Below are positions 9,440 to 21,650 of a stretch of 64,000 nt of DNA, piece by piece. Made by a program: the position numbers and the translations under genes. The stretch covers positions 10,850,850 through 10,914,849 of the forward strand of contig NC_050102.1 of assembly GCF_902167145.1 (NCBI RefSeq), in the 5' to 3' direction. This stretch comes from Zea mays (taxonomy: Eukaryota; Streptophyta; Magnoliopsida; Poales; Poaceae). Position 1 is the stretch's first letter. Each line of letters begins with the position of its first letter. The notes beneath the pieces are model-generated. The model was not told where the DNA came from, ran no database searches, and was given only the letters and a program-made list of their open reading frames with translations.

Positions 9440-12400
9440 TTAGCAAAAGAAATTCCTAGAATCAAGAATATTGAGCTCATGCCTAAGTTTGGTAAAAGAT
9501 TGTTCATCAAGTGGCTTGGTAAAGATATCGGCTAATTGATCTTTAGTATTAATGTATGCAATCTCGATATCTCCCTTTTGTTGGTGATCCCTAAGAAAAT
9601 GATACCGAATGGCTATGTGCTTAGTGCGGCTATGCTCGACGGGATTGTCGGCCATTTTGATTGCACTCTCATTATCACATAGCAAAGGGACTTTGGTTAA
9701 TTTGTAACCGTAGTCCCGCAGGATTTGCCTCATCCAGAGCAATTGCGCGCAACAATGACCTGCGGCAATGTACTCGGCTTCGGCGGTTGAAAGGGCGACC
9801 GAATTTTGCTTCTTTGAAGCCCAAGACACCAAGGATCTTCCCAAGAACTGGCAAGTCCCCGATGTGCTCTTTCTATTAATCTTACACCCCGCCCAATCGG
9901 CATCCGAATAACCAGTCAAATCAAATGTGGATCCCCGAGGGTACCAAAGCCCAAACTTAGGTGTGTAAACCAAATATCTCAAGATTCGTTTTACGGCCGT
10001 AAGGTGGGATTCCTTAGGGTCGGATTGGAATCTTGCACACATGCATACGGAAAGCATAATGTCCGGTCGAGATGCACATAAATAGAGCAATGAACCAATC
10101 ATCGACCGGTATACCTTTTGATCCACGGACTTACCTCCCGTGTCGAGGTCGAGATGCCCATTTGTTCCCATGGGTGTCTTGATGGGCTTGGCATCCTTCA
10201 TTCCAAACTTGCTTAGTATATCTTGAGTATACTTCGTTTGGCAAATGAAGGTACCCTCTTGGAGTTGCTTGACTTGGAATCCTAGAAAATATTTCAACTC
10301 CCCCATCATAGACATCTCGAATTTCTGTGTCATGATCCTACTAAATTCTTCACATGTAGATTCGTTAGTAGACCCAAATATGATATCATCAACATAAATT
10401 TGGCCTACAAACAAATCATTGTCAAGAGTTTTAGTGAATAAAGTAGGATCGGCCTTGCCGACTTTGAAGCCATTAGTAATAAGGAAATCTCTAAGGCATT
10501 CATACCATGCTCTTGGGGCTTGCTTGAGCCCATAAAGCGCCTTAGAGAGCCTATAAACATGGTTAGGGTACTTACTATCTTCAAAGCCGGGAGGTTGCTC
10601 AACATAGACCTCCTCCTTGATTGGTCCATTAAGGAAGGCACTTTTCACGTCCATTTGATAAAGCTTGAAGCCATGGTAAGTAGCATAGGCTAATAATATG
10701 CGAATTGACTCAAGCCTAGCTACGGGTGCATAGGTTTCACCAAAATCCAAACCTTCGACTTGTGAATACCCCTTGGCCACGAGTCGAGCTTTGTTCCTTG
10801 TCACCACACCATGCTCGTCTTGCTTGTTGCGGAAGACCCACTTGGTTCCTACAACATTTTGGTTAGGACGTGGAACTAAATGCCATACCTCATTCCTCGT
10901 GAAGTTGTTGAGCTCCTCTTGCATCGCCATCACCCAATCCGAATCTTGGAGTGCTTCCTCTACCCTGTGTGGCTCAATAGAGGAAACAAAAGAGTAATGT
11001 TCACAAAAATGTGCAACACGAGATCTAGTGGTTACCCCCTTATGAATGTCGCCGAGGATGGTGTCGACGGGGTGATCTCGTTGGATTGCTTGGTGGACTC
11101 TTGGGTGTGGCGGCCTTGGTTCTTCATCCTCCTTGTCTTGATCATTTGCATCTCCCCCTTGATCATTGCCGTCATCTTGAGGTGGATCATTTGCTTGATC
11201 TTCTACTTCATCAACTTGAGCTTCATCCTCATTTTGAGTTGGTGGAGAAGCTTGCGTGGAGGAGGATGGTTGATCTTGTGCATTTGGAGGCTCTTTGGAT
11301 TCTTTAGGACACACATCCCCAATGGACATGTTCCTTAGCGCGATGCACGGAGCCTCTTCAATACCTATCTCATCAAGATCAACTTGCTCTACTTGAGAGC
11401 CGTTAGTCTCATCAAACACAACGTCACAAGAAACTTCAACAAGTCCTGAGGACTTGTTAAAGACTCTATATGCCCTTGTGTTTGAGTCATATCCTAGTAA
11501 AAAGCCTTCTACAGTCTTAGGAGCAAATTTAGATTTTCTACCTCTTTTAACAAGAATAAAGCATTTGCTACCAAAGACTCTAAAATATGAAATATTGGGC
11601 TTTTTACCGGTTAGGAGTTCATATGATGTCTTCTTGAGGATTCGGTGAAGATATAACCGGTTGATGGCGTAGCAGGCGGTGTTGACCGCCTCGGCCCAAA
11701 ACCGATCCGGTGTCTTGTACTCATCAAGCATGGTTCTTGCCATGTCCAATAGAGTTCGATTCTTCCTCTCCACTACACCATTTTGTTGTGGAGTGTAGGG
11801 AGAAGAGAACTCATGCTTGATGCCCTCCTCCTCAAGGAAGCCTTCAATTTGAGAGTTCTTGAACTCTGTCCCGTTGTCGCTTCTAATTTTCTTGATCCTT
11901 AAGCCGAACTCATTTTGAGCCCGTCTCAAGAATCCCTTTAAGGTCTCTTGGGTATGAGATTTTTCCTGCAAAAAGAACACCCAAGTGAAGCGAGAATAAT
12001 CATCCACAATAACTAGACAATACTTACTCCCGCCGATGCTTATGTAAGCGATCGGGCCGAATAAATCCATGTGTAGGAGCTCTAGTGGCCTGTCACTAGT
12101 CATGATGTTCTTGTGTGGATGATGAGTGCCAACTTGCTTCCCGGCTTGGCATGCGCTACAAATCCTGTCTTTCTCAAAATGAACATTTGTTAGTCCTAAA
12201 ATGTGCTCTCCCTTTAGAAGCTTATGAAGATTCTTCATTCCAACATGGGCTAGTCGGCGGTGCCAGAGCCAACCCAAGTTAGTCTTAGCAATTAAGCAAG
12301 TGTCGAGTTCAGCTCTATCAAAATCTACCAAGTATAGCTGACCCTCTAACACTCCCTTAAATGCTATTGAATCATCACTTCTTCTAAAGACAGTGACACC

Positions 12401-12682
12401 TACATCAGTAAATAGACAGTTGTAGCCCATTTGACATAGTTGTGAAACGGAAAGCAAATTGTAATCTAAAGAATCTACAAGAAAAACATTGGAAATAGTA
12501 TGGTCAGGTGATATAGCAATTTTACCCAATCCTTTGACCAAACCTTGATTTCCATCCCCGAATGTGATAGCTTGTTGGGGATCTTGGTTTTTCTCATATG
12601 AGGAGAACATCTTCTTCTCCCCTGTCATGTGGTTTGTGCACCCGCTGTCGAGTATCCAACTTGAGCCCCCGGATGCATAAAC
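9440..12682 (-). CDS. pol: Pol polyprotein of Sirevirus A, intact
   Basis: Open from just after a TAG (12683-12685) to the stop at 9440. Numbering from the Met in NHMTG (1,062 residues from there), the protease site [10 protein letters not shown] lies just upstream. Integrase zinc finger: HRRLAH at about 123 and CSAC at 157-160. Integrase core: HMDLFG (D188), RSDNGTEF (D251), [10 protein letters not shown] (E287). An acidic Gln/Asp-rich linker spans about 411-510. Reverse transcriptase: [11 protein letters not shown] (D660) and YVDD (745-748). RNase [10 protein letters not shown] (about 906), [10 protein letters not shown] (about 947), CDNESAI (984), ADIFTKPL (1033). The order PR-IN-RT-RH defines Ty1/copia. 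No internal stop or frameshift was found. There is no ATG at the natural start, so expression needs readthrough, frameshifting or splicing from gag. Confidence 0.9.
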   Translation of the reverse strand, partial: VYASGGSSWILDSGCTNHMTGEKKMFSSYEKNQDPQQAITFGDGNQGLVKGLGKIAISPDHTISNVFLVDSLDYNLLSVSQLCQMGYNCLFTDVGVTVFRRSDDSIAFKGVLEGQLYLVDFDRAELDTCLIAKTNLGWLWHRRLAHVGMKNLHKLLKGEHILGLTNVHFEKDRICSACQAGKQVGTHHPHKNIMTSDRPLELLHMDLFGPIAYISIGGSKYCLVIVDDYSRFTWVFFLQEKSHTQETLKGFLRRAQNEFGLRIKKIRSDNGTEFKNSQIEGFLEEEGIKHEFSSPYTPQQNGVVERKNRTLLDMARTMLDEYKTPDRFWAEAVNTACYAINRLYLHRILKKTSYELLTGKKPNISYFRVFGSKCFILVKRGRKSKFAPKTVEGFLLGYDSNTRAYRVFNKSSGLVEVSCDVVFDETNGSQVEQVDLDEIGIEEAPCIALRNMSIGDVCPKESKEPPNAQDQPSSSTQASPPTQNEDEAQVDEVEDQANDPPQDDGNDQGGDANDQDKEDEEPRPPHPRVHQAIQRDHPVDTILGDIHKGVTTRSRVAHFCEHYSFVSSIEPHRVEEALQDSDWVMAMQEELNNFTRNEVWHLVPRPNQNVVGTKWVFRNKQDEHGVVTRNKARLVAKGYSQVEGLDFGETYAPVARLESIRILLAYATYHGFKLYQMDVKSAFLNGPIKEEVYVEQPPGFEDSKYPNHVYRLSKALYGLKQAPRAWYECLRDFLITNGFKVGKADPTLFTKTLDNDLFVGQIYVDDIIFGSTNESTCEEFSRIMTQKFEMSMMGELKYFLGFQVKQLQEGTFICQTKYTQDILSKFGMKDAKPIKTPMGTNGHLDLDTGGKSVDQKVYRSMIGSLLYLCASRPDIMLSVCMCARFQSDPKESHLTAVKRILRYLVYTPKFGLWYPRGSTFDLTGYSDADWAGCKINRKSTSGTCQFLGRSLVSWASKKQNSVALSTAEAEYIAAGHCCAQLLWMRQILRDYGYKLTKVPLLCDNESAIKMADNPVEHSRTKHIAIRYHFLRDHQQKGDIEIAYINTKDQLADIFTKPLDEQSFTKLRHELNILDSRNFFC

Positions 12683-12695
12683 CTACAAAAAAAAT

Positions 12696-15393
12696 TTAGT
12701 TCTTGATTTTAGGTACCCAAACGGTTTTGGGTCCTTTGGCATTAGAAACAAGAACTTTGGGTACCCAAACACAAGTCTTGGAGCCCTTGTGTTTGCCCCC
12801 AACAAACTTGGCAACTACCTTGCCGGATTTGTTAGTTAAAACATATGATGCATCAAACGTTTTAGAGAAATGTCATGCTCATTTGATGCACTAGGAGTTT
12901 TCTTCTTAGGCAACTTAGCACGGATTGGTTGCCTAGAGCTAGATGTCTCACCCTTATACATAAAAGCATGGTTAGGGCCAGAGTGAGACTTCCTAGAGTG
13001 AATTTTCCTAATTTTGCTCTCAGGATAACCGGCAGGGTATAAAATGTAACCCTCGTTATCCTGAGGCATGGGAGCCTTGCCCTTAACAAAATTTGACAAT
13101 TTTTTAGGAGGGGAATTAAGTTTGACATTGTCTCCCCTTTGGTAGCCAATGCCATCCTTAATGCCAGGGTGTCTCCCATTATAGAGCATACTTCTAGCAA
13201 ATTTGAACTTTTCATTTTCTAAGTTATGCTCGGCAATTTTTGCATCTAATATTGCTATATGATCATTTTGTTGTTTAATCAAGGTCATGTGATCATGAAT
13301 AGCATTAATATCAACATCTCTACATCTAGTACAAATGGAAACATGCTCAACACTAGATGTAGAGGGTTTGCATGAATTAAGTTCAACGATCTTAGCACGC
13401 AAGATATCATTACTATCTCTAAGATCGGAAATTGTAACATTGCAAACATCTAGTTCTTTAGCCTTAGCAATTAAATTTTCATTTTCTACTCTAAGGCTAG
13501 CAAGAGAAATGTTTAATTCTTCAATCTTAGCAAGCAAATCATCATTATCATTTCTAAGATTGGGAATTGAAACATTACAAACATGTGAGTCAACCTTAGC
13601 ATTTAAACTAGCATTTTCATTTCTAAGGTTGGTAATAGTATCATGGCAAGTACTTAGCTCACTAGATAATTTCTCACATTTTTCTACCTCTAGAGCATAA
13701 GCATTTTTAACCTTAACATGCTTTTTATTTTCCTTGATTAGGAAGTCCTCTTGGGAGTCCAAGAGGTCATCCTTTTCATGGATGGCACTAATTAGCTCAT
13801 TTAGTTTTCCTTTTGTTCCATGTTAAGGTTGGCAAAAAGAATGCGCAAGTTATCCTCCTCATTGCTAGCATCATCCTCATCACTAGAGGTTTCATATTTA
13901 GTGGAGGATCTTGATTTTACCTTCTTCCTTTTGCCGTCCTTTGCCATGAGGCACTTGTGGCCGACGTTTGGGAAGAGGAGTCCCTTGGTGACGGTGATGT
14001 TGGCGGCGTCCTCGTCGGAGGAGGAGTCGGTGGAGCTCTCGTCGGAGTCCCACTCGCGGCACACGTGGGCATCGCCACCCCTCTTCTTGTGGTACCTCTT
14101 CTTTTCTTTCCTCTTTCCCTTCTTGTCGTTATCCCTGTCACTGTCACTTGATAATGGACATTTAGCGATAAAGTGACCGGGCTTACCACACTTGTAGCAA
14201 ACCTTCTTGGAACGGGATTTGTAATCCTTCCCCTTCCGTTGCTTGAGGATTTGGCGAAAGCTTTTGATGATTAAAGCCATCTCCTCATTGTCGAGCTTGG
14301 AGGCGTCAATTGGTTGTCTACTCGGTGTAGACTCCTCCTTCTTCTCCTCCGTCGCCTTAAATGCCACCGGTTGTGCTTCGGACGTGGAGGGTTCATCAAG
14401 CTCGTTGATCTTCTTGGAGCCCTTGATCATACATTCAAAGCTCACAAAATTCCTGATAACTTCCTCGGGGGTCATTTGAGTATATCTAGGATTACCACGA
14501 ATTAATTGAACTTGAGTGGGGTTAAGGAAAATGAGTGATCTAAGAATAACCTTAACCACCTCGTGGTCATCCCACTTCTTGCTCCCGAGGTTGCGCACTT
14601 GGTTCACCAAAGTCTTGAGCCGGTTGTACATGTCTTGTGGCTCTTCCCCTTGGCGAAGTCGAAAGCGACCGAGCTCCCCCTCGATCGTTTCCCGCTTGGT
14701 GATCTTTGTTAGTTCATCACCCTCGTGCGCGGTCTTGAGGAGGTCCCAAATTTCCTTTGCATTCTTCAACCCTTGCACCTTGTTGTATTCCTCTCTATTT
14801 AGAGAGGCCAAGAGTATGGTTGTGGCTTGGGAGTTGAAGTGCTCGATTTGGGCCACCTCGTCCTCATCATAATCCTCATCCCTTACGGAGGGTACCTGTG
14901 CTCCAAACTCAACAACATTCCATATACTTTTGTGGAGTGAGGTTAGATGAAATTTCATTAAATCACTCCACCTAGCATAATCTTCACCGTCAAAGGTTGG
15001 CGGTTTGCCTAATGGAACGGAAAGTAATGGAGTATGTCTAGATGTACGAGGATAGTGTAAGGGGATCTTACTAAACTTCTTACGCTCTTGGCGTTTAGAA
15101 GTTACGGAGGGCGCATCGGAGCCGGAGGTCGATGTTGATGAAGTGTCGGTCTCGTAGTAGACCACTTTCCTCATCCTCTTGTGCTTGTCCCCACTCCGAT
15201 GTGGCTTGTGAGAGGAAGATCTCTCCTTCTTCTCTTTGTGGTGAGAAGAAGATTTCTTCTCCTTCCCTTTGTTGGAGGAGCTCTTCTTCTTCTCCTTCCT
15301 CTTGGTGCGGGACTCTTCCGATGAAGTGCTCCCGTGGCTTGTAGTGGGCTTTTCGCCGGTCTCCATCTCCTTCTTGGCGTGATCTTCCGACAT
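12696..15393 (-). pseudogene. gag: gag of Sirevirus A, broken by two frameshifts
   Basis: Starts at ATG 15393 (MSEDHAKK). The N-terminal third is Lys/Ser-rich. A retrotransposon gag (UBN2-like) domain follows, with SVPLGKPPTFDGEDYARW and EIWDLLKTAHEG, and then a CCHC zinc knuckle CYKCGKPGHFIAKC for RNA binding. The C-terminal third is a long heptad-like coiled region and then basic sequence. Compared with copy D, which is open throughout, one base is missing at about 13801-13806 (the frame stops at 13801) and another at about 12860-12866 (the second fragment stops at 12836). No full-length Gag can be made from this copy. Confidence 0.88.
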
Positions 15394-15426
15394 CACTTCG
15401 AGCGGTTAGGCTCTAATGAAGCACCG

Positions 15427-15439
15427 GGCTCCGATACCA
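15427..15439 (-). other. primer binding site of A (initiator Met tRNA)
   Basis: Two bases inside the 5' LTR the minus strand reads TGGTATCGGAGCC, complementary to the 3' end of plant initiator methionine tRNA with one mismatch (usual form TGGTATCAGAGC). It marks 15442-16769 as the 5' LTR. Confidence 0.85.
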
Positions 15440-15441
15440 AT

Positions 15442-16769
15442 TGATAGTCGCCTAGAGGGGGGGTGAATAGGGCGAAACTGAAATTTACAAATATAAACAC
15501 AACTACAAGCCGGGTTAGCGTTAGAAATATAAACGAGTCCACGAGAGAGGGTGAAAAACAAATCGCAACCAAATGGAGAGTGTGACACGGGATTTGTTTT
15601 ACCGAGGTTCGGTTCTCGCAAACCTACTCCCCGTTGAGGAGGCCACAAAGGCCGGGTCTCTTTCAACCCTTCCCTCTCTCAAACGATCCCACGGATCGAG
15701 TGAGCTTTCTCTTCTTAATCACTTGGAACACAAAGTTCCCACAAGGATCACCACAAGTTTGGTGTCTCTTGCCTCAATTACAAGTGAGTTTGATCGCAAT
15801 GAAAGAATCAAGAAAGAAGAAAGCAATCCAAGCGCAAGAGCTCGAAAGAACACAAGCAAATCTCTCTCTAGTCACTAGAGCGTTGTGTGGAATTTGGAGA
15901 GGATTTGATCTCTTTGGTGTGTCTAGAATTGAATGCTAGAGCTCTTGTAAGTAGTTGGGAAGTGGAGAACTTGGATGCAATGAATGGTGGGGTGGTTGGG
16001 GTATTTATAGCCCCAACCACCAAAAATGACCGTTGGTGGAGGCTGTCTGTTCGATGGCGCACCGGACAGTCCGGTGCACACCGGACATGTCCGGTGCCCC
16101 AGCCACGTCACCAGTGACGTTGGAATCTGACCGTTGGAGTTCTGACTTCTAGGCCCGCCTCGATGTCCGATGGCGCACCGGACATGAACTGTTCAGTGTC
16201 CGGTGCGCCGGTATGGGCGCGCCTGCCTTCTGCGCGCGCTGCGCGCGCATTTAATGCGTTGCAGGTAGCCGTTGGCGCGAAGTAGCCGTTGCTCCAAGGA
16301 TGCACCGAACAGTCCGGTGCACACCAGACATGTCCGGTGAATTATAGCGGAGCAGCCTTCGTAAAATCCCGAGGCTGGCGAGTTCCAGAGCCGCGTCCCG
16401 TTGGAGCACCGGACACTGTCCGGTGTACACCGGACAGTCCGGTGAATTATAGCGCGCCGACTCTGGATTTTCCCGAAGGTGACGAGTTGGAGTTGGATTC
16501 CTCTGGTGCACCGGACACTGTCTGGTGGTGCACCGGACACTGTCCGGTGGCACACCGGACAGTCCGGTGCGCCAGACCAGAGGAGCCTTCGGTAGCTCCT
16601 TTGCTCTTTTGTCGAACCCAACATTTGGTCTTTTTTATTGGCTAAGTGTGAACCTTTTGCACCTGTAAAACTTATACACTAGAACAAACTAGTTAGTCCA
16701 AAGATTTGTGTTGGGCAATTCAACCACCAAAATTATATAGGAACTAGGTGTAAGCCTAATTCCCTTTCA
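15442..16769 (-). repeat. 5' LTR of Sirevirus A
   Basis: 1,328 bp, the partner of 7326-8654, with the same palindrome cluster. It ends CCCTTTCA at 16769 and is followed by the GGAGG target duplication. Differences from its partner include a shorter G run at the start and scattered C/T changes inside palindromes. Confidence 0.92.
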
Positions 16770-16774
16770 GGAGG

Positions 16775-17429
16775 CTCCTGCGAGGTCGAGGTCGAGTCTG
16801 TCTTCCGAGGTCGAGTCCGAGCCCCTGGGTCGGGCGAGGCGGAGTTCGTCGTCTTCCGGGGCCGAGGCCGAGTCCGAGCCCTAGGGTCAGGCGAGGCGGA
16901 GTTCGTCGTCTTCCGGGGTCGAGGCCTAGTTCGAGCCCTAGGGTCGGGCGAGGCGGAGCCTCCTATGGCGCCCGAGGCCAGACTTGGCTGCTGTCAGCCT
17001 CACTCTGTCGAGTGGCACAGCAGTCGGAGCGGCGCAGGCGGTGCTATCCTCTTGTCAGGCCGGTCAGTGGAGCGGCGAAGTGACTGCGGTCACTTCGGCT
17101 CTGTCGACTGAAGGGCGCGCGTCAGGATAAGGTGTCAGGATACGGTCGGTCGGCGTGGCGATTTGGCCAAGGTTGCTTCTAGGCGAAGACTGGGCCTCGG
17201 GCGAGCCGAAGGTGTGTCCGTTGCTTGAGGGGGCCCTCGGGCGAGACGTAAATCCTCTGGGGTCGGCTGCCCTTGCCCGAGGCTAGGCTCGGGCGAGGCG
17301 AGATCGTGTCCTTGAGTGGACCGAGCCTTGACTTAATCGCACCCATCAGGCCTTTGCAGCTTTGTGCTGATGGGGGTTACCAGCTGAGATTAGTAGTCTT
17401 GGGGGTACCCCTAATTATGGTCCCCGACA
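16775..17429 (-). repeat. LTR of G, second part, with 57-bp tandem repeats
   Basis: This continues the left LTR of G after insertion A and ends GGTCCCCGACA. It contains about three copies of a 57-bp unit based on GGGTCGGGCGAGGCGGAGTT (unit starts at 16827, 16884 and 16941), plus further dispersed GGGCGAGG words. The last 60 bp match the start of the Huck LTR read in reverse. Confidence 0.88.
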
Positions 17430-17445
17430 GTAGCCCCCGAGCCTC
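17430..17445 (-). other. polypurine tract of G
   Basis: On the minus strand this purine-rich stretch (GAGGCTCGGGGGCTAC) directly precedes the TGTCGGGG start of the 3' LTR, where the plus-strand primer is expected. Confidence 0.65.
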
Positions 17446-18164
17446 AAAGGGAGTGTTAATACTCGCTTGGAGGCTTTTGTCGCACTTTTTTGCAAGGGGA
17501 CCGGCCTTTCTCGGTTGCATTTTGTTCCAGTGGGTGCGCGTGAGCGCACCCGCCGGGTGTAGCCCCCGAGGCCTCGGAGGAGTGGTTTGACTCCTTCGAG
17601 GTCTTAATGCGTTTCGTGATGCTTCGTCCGGTCTGGTTGTTCCCTCATGCGAGCTGGCCGTAGCCCGGGTGCACGGTCGGGTTCCAAGTTCTCGGGCCGG
17701 TATGTTGACGCTGTCAACGTTTGGCCGGAGCCGGGTTTGCGAGAGCAGCCCCCGAGCCTCCGCATAGAGCGAGAGGGCGGTCAAGGACAGACTCGACTCT
17801 TTTACATATGCCCCTGTGTCGCCTTTCCGCAAGGAGGAGGGGGGAAAAGCGCCATGTTGCCCTTGGAGGGCGCCGAACATGGTGTCTCCAGTGAGCTGCT
17901 AACGGGTAATCCGAGTGGACGCCCGTGCCCCATTTGTTAGGGGTCGGCTAGTGGCCCGGAGGCGCGCTCCAAAAGTACCTGCGGGTGATTTGCCGGACTC
18001 GGTCCCCTTTTGACGGGGTCCGAAGGCTCGATGCCTCCCTCTGATGGGATTCCGTTACAAAAATTGTTCTCGTTGGTCTCGGAAATGTCCTAGGGTACCT
18101 CGGGAGCGTAGCCCGAGCCTTGGTTATGTATCGAACGTACCCAGGGTCATCCCTCGCTCTGCGT

Positions 18165-18380
18165 CTAAGGCGGCTGTCGAACCCTTTCGAGGGCCAGCCT
18201 ACGAACCCCTGATCAGTAGTGGGCGCGGAGCCCGAGTGGCCTGAGGCGGCCGTTGAACCCTTCCGAGGGGCCGGCCTTCGAACCTCTGACCAGTAGTGGG
18301 CGCGGAGCCCGAGCGCTCTGAGGCGGCTGTTGAACCCCTCCGAGGGGCCAGCCTTCGAACCTCTGATCAGTAGGGGGGCT
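18165..18380. repeat. 76-77 bp tandem repeat, about 2.8 copies, in the tail of G
   Basis: Units begin at 18165, 18241 and 18318 with CT(A/G)AGGCGGC and contain TTCGAACC and CAGTAGTGGGCGCGGAGCCC. Copies differ at several positions, so the array is not recent. Confidence 0.8.
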
Positions 18381-20461
18381 CGGGGCTCGTTTTCTTCACG
18401 GAGAAGGATCCCTTTTGGGGTATCCCCTTTCCAGGTCCCTGTTGTAAGAGAGAGAAAGAGGAAGATGAAAAGGATACGAAATCGAATGACGTGGCGCACC
18501 TTTTTTGACGCGGTCATTATGGTGGAAGCGAAGCGTCGCCTGCTTCGCCCGCCAAAGGTGTCGCCCGTCCTGCCGCAGAGTTAATGCGACGAGACGAGTG
18601 GTTCACGGGGCAGCCGTTGCGCATGCGCGAGCCGTTCGAGGAACGGAACACGGGCGCGCCGTCTTCACGCCGTGGGGGAGGGTTCTCTCGCTGTCCCTGG
18701 AGGGGACGTGAGCTTGGCTGACGACTTGACCGCTGCTTCCGCCCGCCTGCCACCGCCATTACTGCCGGCCCATTTCTGGCCGTATCGACCGTCGCGCCTT
18801 CTCCCGCGGCTGACTAACCCATGACCGACGTGCCTGGTTGGCACTGTTGGGTCATACGCAGGGTTGCCTCGAGTCGCGGTACTGGTTCCGCAGTCGAGGA
18901 GGCACGGTAGTGGCGCGAGTGGTGCAGTTTCTTGCACGTAGCAACCAGTGCGCCGGTTACATGACGTGTGGGCCTGGGCCCCCTTGTTGGACTCGTTGGA
19001 GTCGAAAGGTTGCGCCCACTTGGTGCGGTTGCATGCCGCCTGCATGGCGGTCCGCCCTTTCACCCGCTGGTCTAGGCGAAAGCGGAGGAGTGCTCGTAAC
19101 CGCTGGGCAGTTGCGCGCACCGCGCGCGGCGGTTTGGCTTCTTCTGCCCTGGGCCAGCTTGCATGACGCGTGGGACCCAGCCCCCGTGTCGTAGGGGGAG
19201 GACCTTGGAGCGTGTTGGAGAAGACTCAGCCCGCGATGGCTGAGGACGCAAGTGGGGAGAGTTGCCTTTAAAAGGAGGGTGACCCCTTGAAAGGCAACCA
19301 TGTCTTCGCGCTCCCCTTATGCATCGCGTCTTTCCACCTTCCGAGCCTCCGGATGGGGGACACTCGCAGTTCTTCCGCCTTGTCGTTGGAGGAACGCAAC
19401 TTCGCGGAAGTTGGTACCTTTCAGCCATCGTTCGGCTTCAAAGATTTTCATCAGGCAGCCCGGTCGCATCCCCTCGCCGGTGGTCAGCCAAGACGGTGAC
19501 CACCAGTTCGATGGTGGGGAGAAGCGAGCCGGGCTGCAATCTTGATCCCGCCCTCAGCTTCAAGGATCTTCATCATCCTGGCTGGGGCGGAGGCTGGGCT
19601 GAGCCGGAGCTCTACCTCCCGCGCGGGTTCGTGGGTCACCTTCTCCCTCAGCATTCAAGGGAGAGGGCGCTCACCGGCCTAGTGGGAGGGTCAGACTCCG
19701 ACAACGCGGGGCTGGTCGGTGGCGAGCGTCGTCAGCTTCAGCGCGTTAGGCTCGCTGGCTCGGCTGGCTCTGGCTCGGCTCCCGGTGCCCCCTCCCGCCG
19801 CAAGAGCGGTTGTCGCGCCGCGCGCACCGGAGGACCGCCCAAGACGTCGCGCGCTGCCAGGGCGGCGTTCGTGTTCTGGGGCTGTCCTGCCTTTGCCCCG
19901 GTACGGCGCCTCTGCGCGGAGGTCGGTGCTCCGCTCGTCCGGGAGGATCCGAGTGGGGATCTGCCGGTGGGCAGATGGCTTCCGTCGTCGGCGCTGAGGT
20001 GGTGGCGGCTGAAGAAGTCCTCGTCGCCGACGGGATCACCTTCACCATCTGCGCTCCGGGCCTCCGGCTCTTTGGCTTTGATAGCTTGTCCTCGCCCCTC
20101 GAGCGGAGACGCGGGTGAGGGCATTGTCGCAGCGGCGTCCGTCCTGAGGCCATCGCCGCTGTAGTTTGGCCACCTGGAGCGGAGGTCGTTGTCGCTGTTG
20201 CTGGAGCGGGCGGCGGTGAGCCACCCAGAGCCTTATCGCCCCGCGGGCCCTCCAATGTGGGGGGTTGTTCATACCCGCGGGGACGGAACCGGAGTTCCAT
20301 TTGTAATGGCACCTTGAGTGCCGGTGTCTTGTTCATTGTGGCTGTCGGGGCCTGAACATGTATGTATCTTCGGCACGGAGCCGTGTTTTTTCCTCATTTC
20401 GAGCACTAGGACTCGCCTGTCGGCTAACTGAACCGCTTAACCAAGTGTGAGTTGCCTCGTG

Positions 20462-21404
20462 CGAAGGTGACGAGTGAGGTATCCGTATCCCGGAGGTGTA
20501 GGAGTCCCTCGGCTCGGTCGGCCTTGCCGCCCGAGGCTTCTCTTGCTTGGTTAAATGATCCCTCGGCCGCTCTTTGATGAGCCGAAGCCGAAGGCAGCGG
20601 TGTCAGTGTGGACAGAGGCAGAGTTGGCTCGAAAAGAAGACTTCATCGGCCGGAGCCTGGCCGGGTCGTCCACTGGCGGGACCGACGCCGGAGTCGAGTT
20701 GCCGAGGCCACGAGCCGGGCTGATGTCCTTGGAGGACAGCTGGCTGAGGCTTCGGGGTGGCCGGCCGAGCTGTCTGCTCGGGCCGAATTCCTGGAGAAGA
20801 CCCTGGCGGCGATGGCCCGGGCGCGGTGCTGATGTCGTCCTTCGGAGTAGAGATCCTCCGACCGCGTTGCCGCCCGAGGCTAGGTCGGACTTCGCCGAAG
20901 GTGTAGTTGACGCCGAGGGTGCTGTTGTTCCCTTCAACTGTCAAGGTCCGAGCCTATAGGATCGGTTTATCTTGTAGTGTGCATATGTTTTCTGCGGCCG
21001 CCGAGGCCCAAACATACTGTCGTCGTGTTGTAAAGTCGCGTTTCTTTTCCTCTTGTTTCGAGTGTCTGGACTTATTTGTCGGTAACAGAATTGTTTGTCC
21101 GAGCGAGAGTTACTTTTCACGGAAGGTGATGAGTGAGGTATCAGTATCCCAGAGGCGTAGGAGTCCCTCGGCTCGGTCGGCCTTGCCGCTTACGTGTACT
21201 CTTACTAGTCCGTAGGATTATGCTATCGATATAGTCGAGAAGGCCCAAAAAATCGTTTCGACAGAAGAGTTTTCGAGCGTGAAGACTTGTTCGGTCCGCG
21301 GAATCACTTATCCGAGCGTGAATTACTTATCGCAGAAGGTGATGAGTGAGGTATCCGTATCCCGGAGGCGTAGGAGTCCCTCGGCTCGGTCAGCCTTGGC
21401 TGCT
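20462..21404. repeat. three dispersed direct repeats of about 70 bp in the tail of G
   Basis: A block starting GAAGGTGA(C/T)GAGTGAGGTAT and ending with CTCGGCTCGGTCGGCCTTG recurs at about 20462-20530, 21122-21190 and 21335-21404. Copies two and three are also followed by a shared CTTACGTGTACTC. The spacing of about 660 and 213 bp suggests successive internal duplications with later change in the spacers. Confidence 0.75.
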
Positions 21405-21650
21405 TACGTGTACTCCGTCGTTTTCAGGATCCCACTTTCGAAGTAGTCGAAAAGCACGAAAGACATTCTGGCAGAAAAGATCTTTTCCGAGGAAAATTTT
21501 GACGCGGAGGGGGTTCCCCCCTTCTAGCCCTCGAGGGAGGGTTGGGCTTTGCCGAGGCAAGGCTGACCCTTCCTTGATGGTTAGACTTTGTGTGTGAATG
21601 AGGTGTACAAACGACTTGAAAGCATCTTAAGGGTAGAAGCGACGTAGCTG

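Larger units (their letters stand above)
7326..16769 (-). mobile_element. Sirevirus A (Ji/Opie type, Ty1/copia), complete with TSD
   Basis: This is a 9,444-bp minus-strand copia element in the left LTR of G. LTRs are 7326-8654 and 15442-16769, starting TGATAGTC and ending CCCTTTCA on the plus strand. The 5-bp duplication GGAGG flanks it (7321-7325 and 16770-16774), and the uninterrupted site is visible in the other LTR of G near 56541-56545. About a dozen substitutions separate its two LTRs by eye (about 0.9%). The order in element orientation is LTR, PBS, gag, pol, a multiple-PPT region, LTR. Gag is frameshifted; pol is open throughout. Confidence 0.92.
17446..21650. other. 3' tail of G between pol and LTR
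   Basis: A GC-rich 4.2-kb stretch without a convincing sense gene. Tat-lineage elements commonly carry extra sequence here, sometimes with an antisense ORF. The plus strand, antisense to gag-pol, has a 281-codon open frame at 19319-20164 and shorter Ala/Leu/Glu-rich pieces near 20608-20832 that could be remains of a coiled-coil protein. They are interrupted and show no motif I can name, so I do not call a gene. Two repeat families in the tail are listed separately. Confidence 0.55.

Noticed and set aside
19319..20164. 281-codon plus-strand frame as a real gene
   Set aside because: Composition reflects GC content, no domain was recognised, and overlapping minus-strand frames are equally long. 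Kept only as a possible relic of an antisense ORF.
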